A program made the position numbers and the translations under genes. Positions 27,756 through 35,741 of a stretch of DNA of 51,428 bases are shown in pieces. A model generated the notes under the pieces. It worked only from the letters and a program-made list of their open reading frames with translations, had not been told where the DNA came from and did no database searches. The DNA is from Bradyrhizobium manausense (GTDB taxonomy: Bacteria; Pseudomonadota; Alphaproteobacteria; Rhizobiales; Xanthobacteraceae): contig NZ_LJYG01000044.1 of the NCBI RefSeq assembly GCF_001440035.1, positions 79,463 to 130,890 of the forward strand. The letters run 5' to 3'. Each line of letters starts with the position of its first letter. The first letter of the stretch is position 1.

Positions 27756-29066
27756 CTACTCATTCCCGATGGCCAGCCCGACGTAGTGGCCACTTACCAA
27801 TGCCGGCACAAGACCACGGAATTTGCCTACCAAGTCGCCGCAACACCATACGCCGTCACTACGCGTTCGCAACTCTTGGGTCGTGCTCGGAAAGCACCCT
27901 ACTCCCTCGATTGCGGGGAACAAGCACACCGCGTCGGTACAATCGATATCGGGGTATTGACGAAGCAGTGCGTAGATGCTGTCGCTCAAGATCCTTTTTA
28001 GCTCGGGGTGAATTATGCCGCCAATATCTCCGGGAACAAAAGTTTCCCGAGGATACCAGGGTCTATTTGCCAAATTGACTCTAGTGAGCTCCATCGACGT
28101 CCCATCCATAAACCCTCTGAGCGGTTGCCAAAGCGCTTGCCGTGCCTTCCCGAAAGTATGAATGAAATGCTCCCAAATCTTACGCCCTCGATGCGCCTGA
28201 TCCCCCGCAAATCTTGGAAGTAGGCCAAAGTTGGAATAATCCGTGGGAGGACCGTCCGACCTGCCGGACAATGCCGACATTGCGTCGTATCGGATGTTCC
28301 AAACCTCGCCGTGGCGGCACGTGCAGAATGTTCGCACCGGAGCGCTCGACGTGTTTATGAGCAGCTTCACGTCATTGTCCTTGATCTTGGAAAGGAAGCC
28401 GACTCCATTTGGATGCTCAATGCGAATGCCAAGCTCGTACCGCTGCTGCTCAGTTACGAGGCTCGGCGAATTCCATAGTCGCTTGAGTGAGAGACCACCA
28501 AAGCGACCAGTCGCGAGCACCACATCTGTGAATGTCGCGGATATTGTTCTATCGGAAGGCCGGTCACGATACGTGACCACGTATCCATTAGCCGCACGTT
28601 TGATGCCTTCAACGCGGGATAGAGGTCTAATCCGACCAACTTGATACTGGTTGGCGAGAGCGCTTGTTAGTTTACGCCGTTGGGCCAGGGTGGCAGATTG
28701 TGAAGGATAAGCCTTGTGAACAACACCGACATCGGGGTTCCCGCAATCGAAGCTGCGGACGGGAAATTCTGGGGCTTCGATACCGGCTTCTCGCAAGACG
28801 ATGATGGTTTCGGAGTACGCCGCTTTGAGCCGAGAGGGGGGCGATAGCGTATAGAGAGAGGTTCCGGACGGATAATAACTGAATTTTCCATCCGAAAAGA
28901 GGCCAGCTCCGCCTATCCCGGTACCTAGGTGATCGGCGCAATCGTGCTGGCGCACATCGAGGGGCGGGCCTTCATCCAAAAGTTGGAAATCGACACCGGA
29001 CTTACGAAACATGTTTGCCGCACCGAGCCCCGCGGGCCCGCCTCCGACAATGCAGACCCGCTTCAT
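27756..29066 (-). CDS. FAD-dependent oxidoreductase
   Basis: A 436-residue flavoprotein. The N-terminal dinucleotide-binding fold starts VCIVGGGPAGLGAA and continues with an acidic LLDEG that would bind ribose. A second motif, DVVLATGRFGGLS, and a C-terminal VWCCGDLVGKFRGL (GD motif) complete the FAD site. It resembles uncharacterised FAD-dependent dehydrogenases (COG2509-like). Starting at ATG 29066 places the FAD motif at residues 4-15 and has a GGGAG site; the frame is open 26 codons more. First gene of a minus-strand operon with the deoxyribosyltransferase-like and kinase genes. From 29067 to 29716 no gene is supported. Confidence 0.85.
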   Translation of the reverse strand: MKRVCIVGGGPAGLGAANMFRKSGVDFQLLDEGPPLDVRQHDCADHLGTGIGGAGLFSDGKFSYYPSGTSLYTLSPPSRLKAAYSETIIVLREAGIEAPEFPVRSFDCGNPDVGVVHKAYPSQSATLAQRRKLTSALANQYQVGRIRPLSRVEGIKRAANGYVVTYRDRPSDRTISATFTDVVLATGRFGGLSLKRLWNSPSLVTEQQRYELGIRIEHPNGVGFLSKIKDNDVKLLINTSSAPVRTFCTCRHGEVWNIRYDAMSALSGRSDGPPTDYSNFGLLPRFAGDQAHRGRKIWEHFIHTFGKARQALWQPLRGFMDGTSMELTRVNLANRPWYPRETFVPGDIGGIIHPELKRILSDSIYALLRQYPDIDCTDAVCLFPAIEGVGCFPSTTQELRTRSDGVWCCGDLVGKFRGLVPALVSGHYVGLAIGNE

Positions 29067-29716
29067 TTCCGACTCCCAGAGTGTAGAGAGAGCAACATCG
29101 AACCCTCTGTTGTTGTGGACATCAATGGCAAACGTATCCCTCATCCGCCACGGGTTTTATGGCGGTTCTTCATCCCGAGATGCTAATCGCAACCAATATA
29201 GTATTCTGTGCTCTTCTCGCTGGCTGGGCATACAATCTTCCGGCGCCTGCGTCCGCGGTTGCGGGTTTATGCATGCTTCAATGGAGAAATGGGCTCTATA
29301 ACTTGCCTTGCCGTACGTGCTAAGTTGCTGAGGACGCGTCTAAGTGATCAATCGAGTCTCCTCGAACGTACGTTCGCTACGCTGTCGCCGCGACATTCCA
29401 ACGTACCGCGGCGCATCGCGACAACTCAAGAGTCCATGGTGTCGTGGTCAGATTAGTCGCCGACACCCTTTGGACTGCTCCGCCGACGTTGACCACGTCC
29501 CAGTAATGATGTGCGGAGCCGCCGCTTGACCCCGGTATAGAAGCCACAGATCGGAGCTACCATTGAGGGTGGTCGCGCGGCCAGGTCAGCGGCAGAAGCA
29601 GAGCAACCGTGCTCAGCAGGACGCTTTCATTCAAAATTCAACTTCCTTGCGGTTTATTGACCATTATTGCCAGTTGCACGTCTTCTCCATCAATTGTCAG
29701 GGTTGGTAGTTGACTA

Positions 29717-29855
29717 GTAAGCGGCGAGCTGAGGCCGTTCACGCGGCGTGGTTCCATGGCATAAGCGCGTCGATTTCGCTGCTCGGACAGCCGTTAACGA
29801 TACGCTGAAGTGTTAGGCTGAGCCAAGCGAATGGGTCGACGTTGTTCATTTTCGC
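29717..29855 (-). pseudogene. 3' remnant of an IS66 transposase gene (tnpC)
   Basis: Minus-strand codons ending at 29739 read MNNVDPFAWLSLTLQRIV and then SSEIDALMPWNH and a stop, the typical end of IS66-family TnpC. GTAAGCGG at 29717, a terminal-repeat-like sequence of IS66 elements, marks the outer end. The gene is cut off at 29855 where the IS3-type element begins. The rest of the IS66 element was not found on the other side. Confidence 0.75.
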
Positions 29856-29920
29856 TTGACCCTCCCCCCAAAATTCGGACACTGATTCTGGACGGGATTA
29901 CCCGTTAGAATTAATCGCAT

Positions 29921-30175
29921 ATGAGAAAGTTCAAAGTCGCTCCGGATGTCCGGGAGCAGGTCATTAGCCGCATCAAGGAGGGATCCGTCACCGTCCAGCA
30001 AGCGGCCAAGGAGCACGGCGTCCACGAGACGACCGTATACGGCTGGCTCGGCAGCAAGGTCGAGAACGTACCCTCCATCTTGGAGTTCGCGAAACTGAGG
30101 CGCGAACGCGACGAGTTACTTCGTCTTGTCGGAGAGATCACCCTCAAGCTCTCCGAGTCCCAAAAAAAGAAGTGA
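29921..30175 (+). CDS. IS3-type transposase OrfA
   Basis: 84 residues: a helix-turn-helix (VTVQQAAKEHGVHETTVYGWL, in parts) followed by a leucine-zipper-like helix (KLRRERDELLRLVGEITLKL) as in IS3 OrfA proteins, which bind the terminal repeats. Near its end is the heptamer A AAA AAG at 30163-30169 in the zero frame, the classic -1 frameshift site. Slipping there continues directly into OrfB to make the OrfAB transposase. Confidence 0.85.
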   Translation: MRKFKVAPDVREQVISRIKEGSVTVQQAAKEHGVHETTVYGWLGSKVENVPSILEFAKLRRERDELLRLVGEITLKLSESQKKK

Positions 30176-30984
30176 TGGAGGATGCGTCACTCACCAAGAG
30201 CGCCAAGGCGCGGCTCTTAGGCATTGCCCGCTCCACGTTGTACTACGCGAAAAAGAGAGCCGGGCGGGATTGGATGCTCAAGGTGAAGATCGAGGAGGTG
30301 CTCCGCGAACATCCCTCGTACGGCTCCCCACGCATCGCGCTCGTCCTTGGCCGGAACCACAAAGCCATCGAGCGCGTGATGAAGCTCTTCGGCATCAAGG
30401 CGTACCGGCGCAGAGGCAAAAAATGGCTCAAGAAAAAGAAGATCCAGGTCATCTACGCCAACCTCTTGTTCGCGGTGACGCCCTCGTACCGGCATCACGC
30501 GTGGGCCGCCGACTTCACCGAGCTGTGGTGGAAGAAAAAGAAGCTGTACGTCGCCACGGTCATCGACCTCTATACGCGGGAGATCGTCGGGATGTCGATT
30601 TCCAAGAGCAAGGGACTCGCGCTCACGATGGCGGCTCTCCAGGATGCGCTCTTCAGTCATACGCGTCCCGTCATCTTCCACTCCGACAACGGCAGCGAGT
30701 ACCGCGCGCATTCGTTCGTCAGAACGCTGGAGACGGTCGGCTCGGCAATCTCGCGATCGTATCCGGCGTGCCCGTGGGAGAACGGGTATCAGGAGAGCTT
30801 CTACGACAAGTTCAAGGTCGAGCTCGGCGATCCGAATCGTTTCGCTTCATACGGCGAGCTGATCGCGGAAACCTACCGGCAGATCCGCTACTACAACAAT
30901 GATCGCATCCACACCGCCCTGAAGATGCCGCCGCGTCAGTTTGCGCAACTGCACGCTGCCGCTACAATGCAAACAACTGTCTAG
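30175..30984 (+). CDS. IS3-type transposase OrfB (DDE integrase domain)
   Basis: About 269 residues: an N-terminal HTH_21-like part (YGSPRIALVLGRNHKAIERVMK) and an rve integrase core. The catalytic triad is visible as Asp in AADFTELW, Asp in FHSDNGSEY and Glu in WENGYQESF. The ATG at 30175 overlaps the stop of OrfA; a GTG at 30172 is in frame too. It is normally made as a frameshift fusion with OrfA. The triad and full length suggest it is functional. Confidence 0.9.
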   Translation: MEDASLTKSAKARLLGIARSTLYYAKKRAGRDWMLKVKIEEVLREHPSYGSPRIALVLGRNHKAIERVMKLFGIKAYRRRGKKWLKKKKIQVIYANLLFAVTPSYRHHAWAADFTELWWKKKKLYVATVIDLYTREIVGMSISKSKGLALTMAALQDALFSHTRPVIFHSDNGSEYRAHSFVRTLETVGSAISRSYPACPWENGYQESFYDKFKVELGDPNRFASYGELIAETYRQIRYYNNDRIHTALKMPPRQFAQLHAAATMQTTV

Positions 30985-31281
30985 GACACTGTCCGAAGAA
31001 CGGGGGGAAGTTCAAGCTGATGAAGCGCGCTCCAGTTATCATGGGCAAACCAGACTCGAGAACCGCAGATGGAGTTAGAACATGATGGAATCTGCCAGGA
31101 CCTCGGCCAACTCGATTCATCGAACCAGGGGCCGGGCCGACATTTTCACAAGCTCAAGCTTGCCAAAGAGTGTGCGACTCAACGTTCGATTGTGATCTGT
31201 TTCACAAAATGCCACCGGTTGCCTGAACTAGAATGCGAGCTCACGCTAGGAAAGGCGTGAGCGCAGGCAGGAGGCCTCACT

Positions 31282-32214
31282 ATGTCGAAAAATGGGATAA
31301 GCAGTCCAGTTCCACCATCAAACCGTGCGCACAAGGCCATCGAGGATCATCAGGCGAAATTCGCAGAGATAACGGCCAAGACGCCGGTGGATCAAAATTT
31401 TAGAAATGCGTTCATGCAAAGCAAGCTGCGCATGGCGGTCACCCATCCCCATGCCAACTTCGCTGCGCGCGACCAAGCGGTCGCGAGTTTAGTCGAGCGC
31501 TTGGGTCCTCAGGCTGACGAACTGAAGAAGCCGCCCCCGCCCGGCGGAGTGGGTTATGGCGTCTTCTACACCTCACCCTTCAAGACGGGGTGGGGTCACG
31601 GTACGTCGTTCTCCTGCGACTTCGTGTGTCCATCGCCGCCAGGCGGCAATGTAAACACATGGCTGTACCTCACGGCGACCAACCGGTCTGGGCTCGGTGT
31701 GGAGGCGTTTGTGGCCTATAACGCTCAGGGCACGCCTCATTTTCGGGTCTTCGATTGGGCTCGGAATGACCACTGGCAAACAGACATTCCCTTCACATCT
31801 CTGGCGAATTACCTCACGACAGCATCCGCTCATGGCCATCCGTACCCAGTGCTGCCGGTGTGGAACAGCACTTGGTTGATCGGAGCTAACAGGTATCGCA
31901 ATCAGGCGTTGCTCTACAACCACACCCGCGGTGGCTGGGACTTAATCTATCAATACGACTATGATGCCACCGATGCCCAACAGAAGACGGGTTTCATAGG
32001 CTCCTGGGCTCCAATTGTGGAAACCTTTCAGGCGGCATATCTAAACACTCAACCGATGGGCGCGCTCGGAACGCAACTCATCAGCGCAGACAACAACGGC
32101 CACTGGGGTAGCTGGGCGCTGCTGGCCGCGTCAAACTCGAACCTGCGAATTGATAACCTGGGCTTCCATTTGGTGTTCCTCGACCCTAACTACGCCTTCA
32201 TCGTCAACAGTTGA
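31282..32214 (+). CDS. Hypothetical protein, 310 aa, aromatic-rich
   Basis: AGGAGG lies 9 nt before the ATG, so the start is firm. Residues 1-90 are helical; after a PPPPGG linker comes a ~210-residue region rich in Trp, Tyr, Asn and Gly, typical of a beta-sandwich (GYGVFYTSPF, TWLYLTATNRS, LIYQYDYD). There is no signal peptide. The composition resembles lectin-like folds, but I cannot name a family. A 79-residue protein is encoded 33 nt downstream with its own SD, so they form an operon ended by a hairpin at 32514. Confidence 0.65.
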   Translation: MSKNGISSPVPPSNRAHKAIEDHQAKFAEITAKTPVDQNFRNAFMQSKLRMAVTHPHANFAARDQAVASLVERLGPQADELKKPPPPGGVGYGVFYTSPFKTGWGHGTSFSCDFVCPSPPGGNVNTWLYLTATNRSGLGVEAFVAYNAQGTPHFRVFDWARNDHWQTDIPFTSLANYLTTASAHGHPYPVLPVWNSTWLIGANRYRNQALLYNHTRGGWDLIYQYDYDATDAQQKTGFIGSWAPIVETFQAAYLNTQPMGALGTQLISADNNGHWGSWALLAASNSNLRIDNLGFHLVFLDPNYAFIVNS

Positions 32215-32247
32215 CCGCCGCGATCGCCGGCGGAAGGAGAAGGTGCC

Positions 32248-32487
32248 ATGCCGCTTGATCGTGGTCCCCCGCCGACGCCGCCGGCGATTGAAGAGACCCA
32301 GAAAAAAACTGACGCGCCGATTGTTGATATGCGCGATGCCTTCGCCCGGAAGACGCCGCAGACTGAGGAAGATCTCGCCCAAGCACGCGCTTTCATCGAA
32401 GGAAAGATCGAGATGATCCGCCGTGATCCGCACATGACGCCTTCGGAGAAGGAAGCGGCGATCGCTGACCTTCAAAGTCGGCGTTAG
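32248..32487 (+). CDS. Small acidic-helical protein, 79 aa
   Basis: An AAGGAG site precedes the ATG. The N-terminus is Pro-rich (GPPPTPPA) and the rest forms charged helices (QARAFIEGKIEMIRRD, SEKEAAIADLQSRR). It follows the 310-residue gene and is followed by a strong hairpin. Probably a partner of that protein; function unknown. Confidence 0.55.
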   Translation: MPLDRGPPPTPPAIEETQKKTDAPIVDMRDAFARKTPQTEEDLAQARAFIEGKIEMIRRDPHMTPSEKEAAIADLQSRR

Positions 32488-32513
32488 GCGTGGATAGGTA
32501 GGGGCCTTACAAC

Positions 32514-32541
32514 GCAAAAGCCGTCATATGGCGGCTTTTGC
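32514..32541 (+). terminator. Palindromic hairpin after the two-gene operon
   Basis: GCAAAAGCCG is complementary to CGGCTTTTGC across a short centre, with T residues on the 3' arm. It lies 27 nt after the stop and fits a bidirectional terminator. Confidence 0.65.
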
Positions 32542-32574
32542 GGTATGCCTCATCACTTTTGCCTGCTCGTGCGT

Positions 32575-32757
32575 CGCTTCACGATTGTAATCCGTTAGCC
32601 GCAGGCTGCGGCGCAGAGGAGGAGATCCTCTCAGTGCGGGCTAAGATTACCCTCTGGGTGCGAGGAGGAGGTAGCTCTATACAAAGCTCAAACGGAATAC
32701 GATGTCGGGTTGCGTCCCGACCATGCCTATGGACAGTGTTGGACTCGACATCATGGC
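32575..32757 (+). repeat. Copy 2 of the ~180-bp direct repeat, with a serine-recombinase tail relic
   Basis: Aligns with 22275-22455. On the minus strand it still encodes a HGRDATRHRI segment matching the last residues of the serine recombinase at 22400, but the rest of that gene is absent. It can fold: GTAATC pairs with GATTAC, TTAGCC with GGCTAA, and AGAGGA with TCCTCT inside. It marks the right edge of the 10-kb segment holding the recombinase and its cargo. Confidence 0.7.
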
Positions 32758-32958
32758 TCGAGCGCGACAGTTGGATCTTCTCACAGACCAGATACTCAAC
32801 AGGCGTTTTCAATTGCCTTATTGGCAACTTCTCGCGTCTACAAACAACCTGGCAACGAGAGATGATGCTTAGCATGAACCCGGTAATTGCGATCCTCATG
32901 GTAGAGTCATATTGCTCATCGGCAATTGAAGCCGATTCTGCATTGCTCTTTGAAACAT

Positions 32959-33159
32959 ATGTCGGCTGATTTCGATCCAACAATCGACCTGCTGACCGTT
33001 GCTGAGGTGGCAGAGCTACTAAAAATGTCAGTGCCGAGCGTCCGGAGACTACAACAACGCCGGCTAATTCCCTCCATTAAAATCGGTGGCAGTGTTCGTT
33101 TCAGCAAACGGGACATCGTCTCGTACTTGGTGAAACGGCGGACAGAAACGATCGACTAA
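32959..33159 (+). CDS. Excisionase-like HTH protein, 66 aa
   Basis: A compact helix-turn-helix of the HTH_17/excisionase type (LLTVAEVAELLKMSVPSVRRLQ, in parts) with the usual wing ending IKIGGSVRFSKRDIVSYL. It lies 8 nt before the tyrosine recombinase gene on the same strand, a classic xis-int order. It probably sets the direction of recombination or regulates the integrase. A close paralogue is encoded at 36786-36968. The ATG at 32959 begins the domain; no strong SD is visible. Confidence 0.8.
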   Translation: MSADFDPTIDLLTVAEVAELLKMSVPSVRRLQQRRLIPSIKIGGSVRFSKRDIVSYLVKRRTETID

Positions 33160-33167
33160 AAAAGATT

Positions 33168-34304
33168 ATGGCTGTACGAAAGATCAAACAATCATGGTGG
33201 GTAGATCTCCGAGCTGACCGAATACGCTACAGAAAACGGAGCCCTGAAAACTCGCGGACTGGCGCCCTGGCGTTTGAGGCAACCCTCCGACAAAGACTTG
33301 CGCGGGGTGAATCGATCCACGGAGCGACGGATAACAAAAGAGTTTCGTTCGAGGAGTTCGCCTGGAAATGGTTCGACGACTATGTCGTACCGAACAACCG
33401 GTTCTCCGAGCAGAGGATCAAGCGATACACACTCAAGAGTTCCCTCATTCCGTTCTTCGGGAAGATACCGGTCGGAGAGATTAAGAGATATCACATCGAG
33501 AAGTACAAAGCGTTAAAGGTCAAAAACGGGCTCGGCAATAAGTCCATCAAGAACCATCTGACTGTGCTCAGCAAATGCCTTAGTTGCGCCTATGACTGGC
33601 TTGAGGTTGCTTCAAGGCCACCAGGTATACCGTGGCCCAAATGTCCGCCACCTCAAACGGATTATCTGTCTCCAGATGAGTGCGAGATGCTCCTCGCCTC
33701 CGCGACCGGCACCATGCGCGAGATGCTCCTAGTGGCACTTCGCACTGGCATGCGGCAAGGTGAACTGAAGGGGCTTCAATGGTCAGCTATCGATTGGGAA
33801 AATCGTGTGGTGATCGTGAAGGCCTCCTACTGCGATCGCGAGAAGAATATAGGCCCTCCGAAGAATAATCGAATACGGTCCATCCCGCTCGATGTAGACG
33901 TCTACGAGACTCTGTTCCGAAGAAGACAAAAGACCGGTTATGTCTTCACAAATCCGATGGGTAGACCGCTGAACCATAGCTGGTTGAGCGATCATCTCGA
34001 AAGGGTATGTAAGAAGGCGGGCTTGCGACGAATTTCGTGGCACGTTCTCCGTCATACGTTTGCATCCCATCTTGCCATGAGGGGCGTTCCACTCAACACG
34101 GTACAAGTACTTCTCGGTCATTCCACAATCGTGATGACGATGAGGTATGCCCATGTCGCACCCTCGACGATGCGTGCGGCGATCGAGTTGCTGAATCCCC
34201 GACGCTTCACGCGTGCCGAGCATGGGCAACCCGCGGGCAACCGGTGGCAGGAAGAGCAGAAGCGGTTGGAGATGTCCAAAGGGACGCTCCCCGAATATGC
34301 GTAA
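33168..34304 (+). CDS. Tyrosine recombinase / integrase
   Basis: A 378-residue phage-type integrase. An N-terminal SAM-like core-binding domain (~60-160) is followed by the catalytic domain with R196 (TGMRQGE), a Lys in the GPPKNN turn, H292-x2-R295 (HVLRH), H318 (LLGHST) and the nucleophile Tyr327 (MRYAHV). All catalytic residues are present, so it should be active. Its 3' coding part contains the motif GGGCAACCCGCGGGCAACC, close to the GGGCAACCCGTGGGCAAC motif in the att-like repeats just downstream. The first repeat starts 51 nt after the stop, the expected place for the element's own att site. Confidence 0.93.
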   Translation: MAVRKIKQSWWVDLRADRIRYRKRSPENSRTGALAFEATLRQRLARGESIHGATDNKRVSFEEFAWKWFDDYVVPNNRFSEQRIKRYTLKSSLIPFFGKIPVGEIKRYHIEKYKALKVKNGLGNKSIKNHLTVLSKCLSCAYDWLEVASRPPGIPWPKCPPPQTDYLSPDECEMLLASATGTMREMLLVALRTGMRQGELKGLQWSAIDWENRVVIVKASYCDREKNIGPPKNNRIRSIPLDVDVYETLFRRRQKTGYVFTNPMGRPLNHSWLSDHLERVCKKAGLRRISWHVLRHTFASHLAMRGVPLNTVQVLLGHSTIVMTMRYAHVAPSTMRAAIELLNPRRFTRAEHGQPAGNRWQEEQKRLEMSKGTLPEYA

Positions 34305-34355
34305 TCCAAGCCCTGAAATGAGCCAAGGCAGCTTCGTGCCTCCTCGTTTTAGTTT

Positions 34356-34596
34356 GCTCCCCGGGTAGGACTCGAACCGCGGGATCGCAGGTAGCGAAGG
34401 CACTCGAATTCTTCGCTCGGTGTAGCGAAAAATGGCTCAGCTGTTGCCTCTATGGCAAGTCTTCACGATGATCAGGAGTAGGCAAAACAGAGCCAGACAA
34501 GGACGCTCGTATCAGTTTTTGGGCAACCCGTGGGCAATCTATTTCGATCGATTGACCGCGGCATTACCAGCAAAGAGCAATGCAGGAAAAGCTGAT
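34356..34596 (+). repeat. att-like direct repeat 1, starting with a tRNA 3'-end sequence
   Basis: Read on the minus strand, the first ~23 nt end with GGTTCGAGTCC, then TACCCGGGGAGC: the T-loop and 3' acceptor arm of a tRNA gene. The rest of the tRNA is missing. The repeat continues 241 nt with a GGGCAACCCGTGGGCAA motif and ends in GCTGAT. It differs from copy 2 at only about two positions. It lies directly after the integrase gene, as an attachment site should. Confidence 0.85.
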
Positions 34597-34611
34597 AAGA
34601 CGATTACGCAC

Positions 34612-34638
34612 AAACGCCGCCCTGAGGGCGGCGTTTGT
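34612..34638 (+). terminator. GC-rich hairpin after att-like repeat 1
   Basis: AAACGCCGCCC, loop TGA, GGGCGGCGTTT. Similar GCCGCCC hairpins follow all three repeats, separating each repeat from the cargo promoter. Confidence 0.75.
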
Positions 34639-34649
34639 GATTCTTTACA

Positions 34650-34658
34650 TGTTATCCT
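34650..34658 (+). promoter_or_regulatory. Extended -10 promoter for the gene at 34666
   Basis: TGTTATCCT ends 7 nt before the ATG, giving a leaderless transcript. It sits between the repeat's hairpin and the cargo gene. Confidence 0.55.
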
Positions 34659-34665
34659 TGCATCA

Positions 34666-34929
34666 ATGATGGAGTTCGATTGGTTTCTCCTTGGCTTTGG
34701 CTGCCTTCTATTAGTCTTGTGGGTCATTTCAAGCACCAGACCCCGAATGAGAAAAATGCTTCTGCGCTACCACTTCGTAGCAGTGTACGACTGGACGCTC
34801 TTTCTTGTGGTTCTCATCCCGGGATGGGACTTAGTCACGATGAGCGGGTTCGCTGTCTCAGCATTCATAATCATCGGAATACTAGGAATTGGTGAGCTGG
34901 CTATTCGCAAGGAAACTGGTGTTCGCTAA
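34666..34929 (+). CDS. Three-TM small membrane protein, leaderless, 87 aa
   Basis: Three hydrophobic helices (~4-22, ~40-56, ~58-78) with a basic loop RPRMRKMLLRY and a GELAIRK end. It is clearly paralogous to the gene at 43211, sharing RP-x-(L/M), (K/R)(K/M)LLR and GEL-x-I-x-K. The ATG has an extended -10 box 7 nt upstream and no SD. It is followed by a gene for a small secreted Cys-tailed protein, as the paralogue is (there convergent). Function unknown; the recurring pair suggests a joint role. Confidence 0.7.
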   Translation: MMEFDWFLLGFGCLLLVLWVISSTRPRMRKMLLRYHFVAVYDWTLFLVVLIPGWDLVTMSGFAVSAFIIIGILGIGELAIRKETGVR

Positions 34930-35004
34930 CGCAAGAAAAGGCCATTGTTTAAAACCTAGAGACTCGTAAAGTAGGGTGTTATGTCCGATTGATGGAGGCC
35001 GCTC

Positions 35005-35325
35005 ATGCGCCCATTTCTACGGAACTGCTTAATTGTAATAGGCATTGTTACTCCCTGCACAGAAGCCACGGCAGATCGCTTTCAGCAAGTGTGCACCGTC
35101 TTAAGTTTCGCAGGCCCCTTCGGTCCTGAATTTCGACAAGTCTGCAGATATGTGCGCATTGCCGAAGGAGTCGTCGATTGGGGATACCAACAACGCCTCC
35201 GAGCTCAGCCATATTACAATCAACAAATTCAGCAGCTCGGTCCGCGCCCTTCGTACATGCCGCCTCCTCGGCCGATGAATGTGCCGCAGGCGCCGCGCAT
35301 GTGTTTTCGAGGTCGCTGCTACTGA
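35005..35325 (+). CDS. Small secreted protein with Cys tail, 106 aa
   Basis: GGAGG precedes the ATG. A signal peptide (LLIVIGIV-like core, ~6-24) is followed by a mature part with Cys in QQVCTVL and RQVCRYV, a Pro/Tyr/Gln-rich middle and the C-terminal MCFRGRCY. The ending recalls CYGPYC of the protein at 43483. It follows the 3-TM gene at 34666 on the same strand and converges with the retropepsin gene. Function unknown. Confidence 0.6.
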   Translation: MRPFLRNCLIVIGIVTPCTEATADRFQQVCTVLSFAGPFGPEFRQVCRYVRIAEGVVDWGYQQRLRAQPYYNQQIQQLGPRPSYMPPPRPMNVPQAPRMCFRGRCY

Positions 35326-35738
35326 CGATTGATAGGGGCAATTGCGAACGTGTCGTGATCTTGTTCAAACCTGATGCGGTGATGGTCAAAGAAACCCTCG
35401 CGGCCAAGCAGCACGGGTACATCCGTGTCAATGAATATGACTGGCGCAGTGAAACTGCTCGCCTGATTCCGCAATCGAAAAGAGAGCTCGGCGACGAAAC
35501 CTTCTGAATGCTCCATTGAGATACCGAATACCGATCGTGTCTTGCATGCCGCTCGATCAATGCCAAGCGCTTCGGCTATCGCTGCTGGCATGGTGATTTG
35601 ATCGGCACCGGAATCGATGAGCGCAAGGAATTTTCTCGCGACTTTGCCATTTGAGATTTCAACTTCGACTACCGGACGCCTTGTGACGCGGCCGCCGATA
35701 TCCAACTGCCCCGGAACGACGGAATATTTGTATTTCAT
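35319..35738 (-). CDS. Retropepsin-like aspartic protease
   Basis: A 139-residue single-domain aspartic protease of the retropepsin/clan AA type: ALIDSGADQ with catalytic Asp42, and a C-terminal VPVLLGREGFFDHH that forms the psi-loop partner. Such proteins act as homodimers, each giving one Asp. It starts 3 nt after the stop of the DUF5678-type gene, so the two are co-translated. No signal peptide, so it is probably cytoplasmic. Aspartyl protease/DUF5678 pairs are known to me as recurring neighbours, perhaps toxin-antitoxin-like, but the role is not established. Confidence 0.82.
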   Translation of the reverse strand: MKYKYSVVPGQLDIGGRVTRRPVVEVEISNGKVARKFLALIDSGADQITMPAAIAEALGIDRAACKTRSVFGISMEHSEGFVAELSFRLRNQASSFTAPVIFIDTDVPVLLGREGFFDHHRIRFEQDHDTFAIAPINRQ

Positions 35739-35741
35739 TCT

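Larger units (their letters stand above)
29857..31014 (+). mobile_element. IS3-family insertion sequence, 1158 bp
   Basis: Left end TGACCCTCCCCCC, then TTCGGACA; the right end, reverse-complemented, reads TGAACTTCCCCCC, then TTCGGACA. These imperfect terminal inverted repeats start TG and end CA as in IS3 elements. Two overlapping transposase frames fill the interior. No clear 3-4-bp target duplication is seen, so one flank was probably altered later. The variant looks complete and potentially active. Confidence 0.85.

Noticed and set aside
30126..30902. Open frame of 258 codons overlapping IS3 orfB
   Set aside because: Arg/Pro/Gln-rich out-of-frame translation of orfB; the DDE motifs are in the other frame.
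31282..32214. Named lectin or protease for the 310-residue protein
   Set aside because: Composition suggests a beta-sandwich, but no diagnostic motif is visible, so no function is assigned.
34356..34378. Intact tRNA gene at the att repeats
   Set aside because: Only the T-loop and acceptor 3' end are present. The 5' half is missing and the left arm of the T-stem does not pair.
34432..34600. Open frame starting MAQLLPLW within att repeats 1 and 2
   Set aside because: In repeat 3 the same frame is broken early by a stop, so the reading frame is not conserved; the sequence is part of the att-like repeat.
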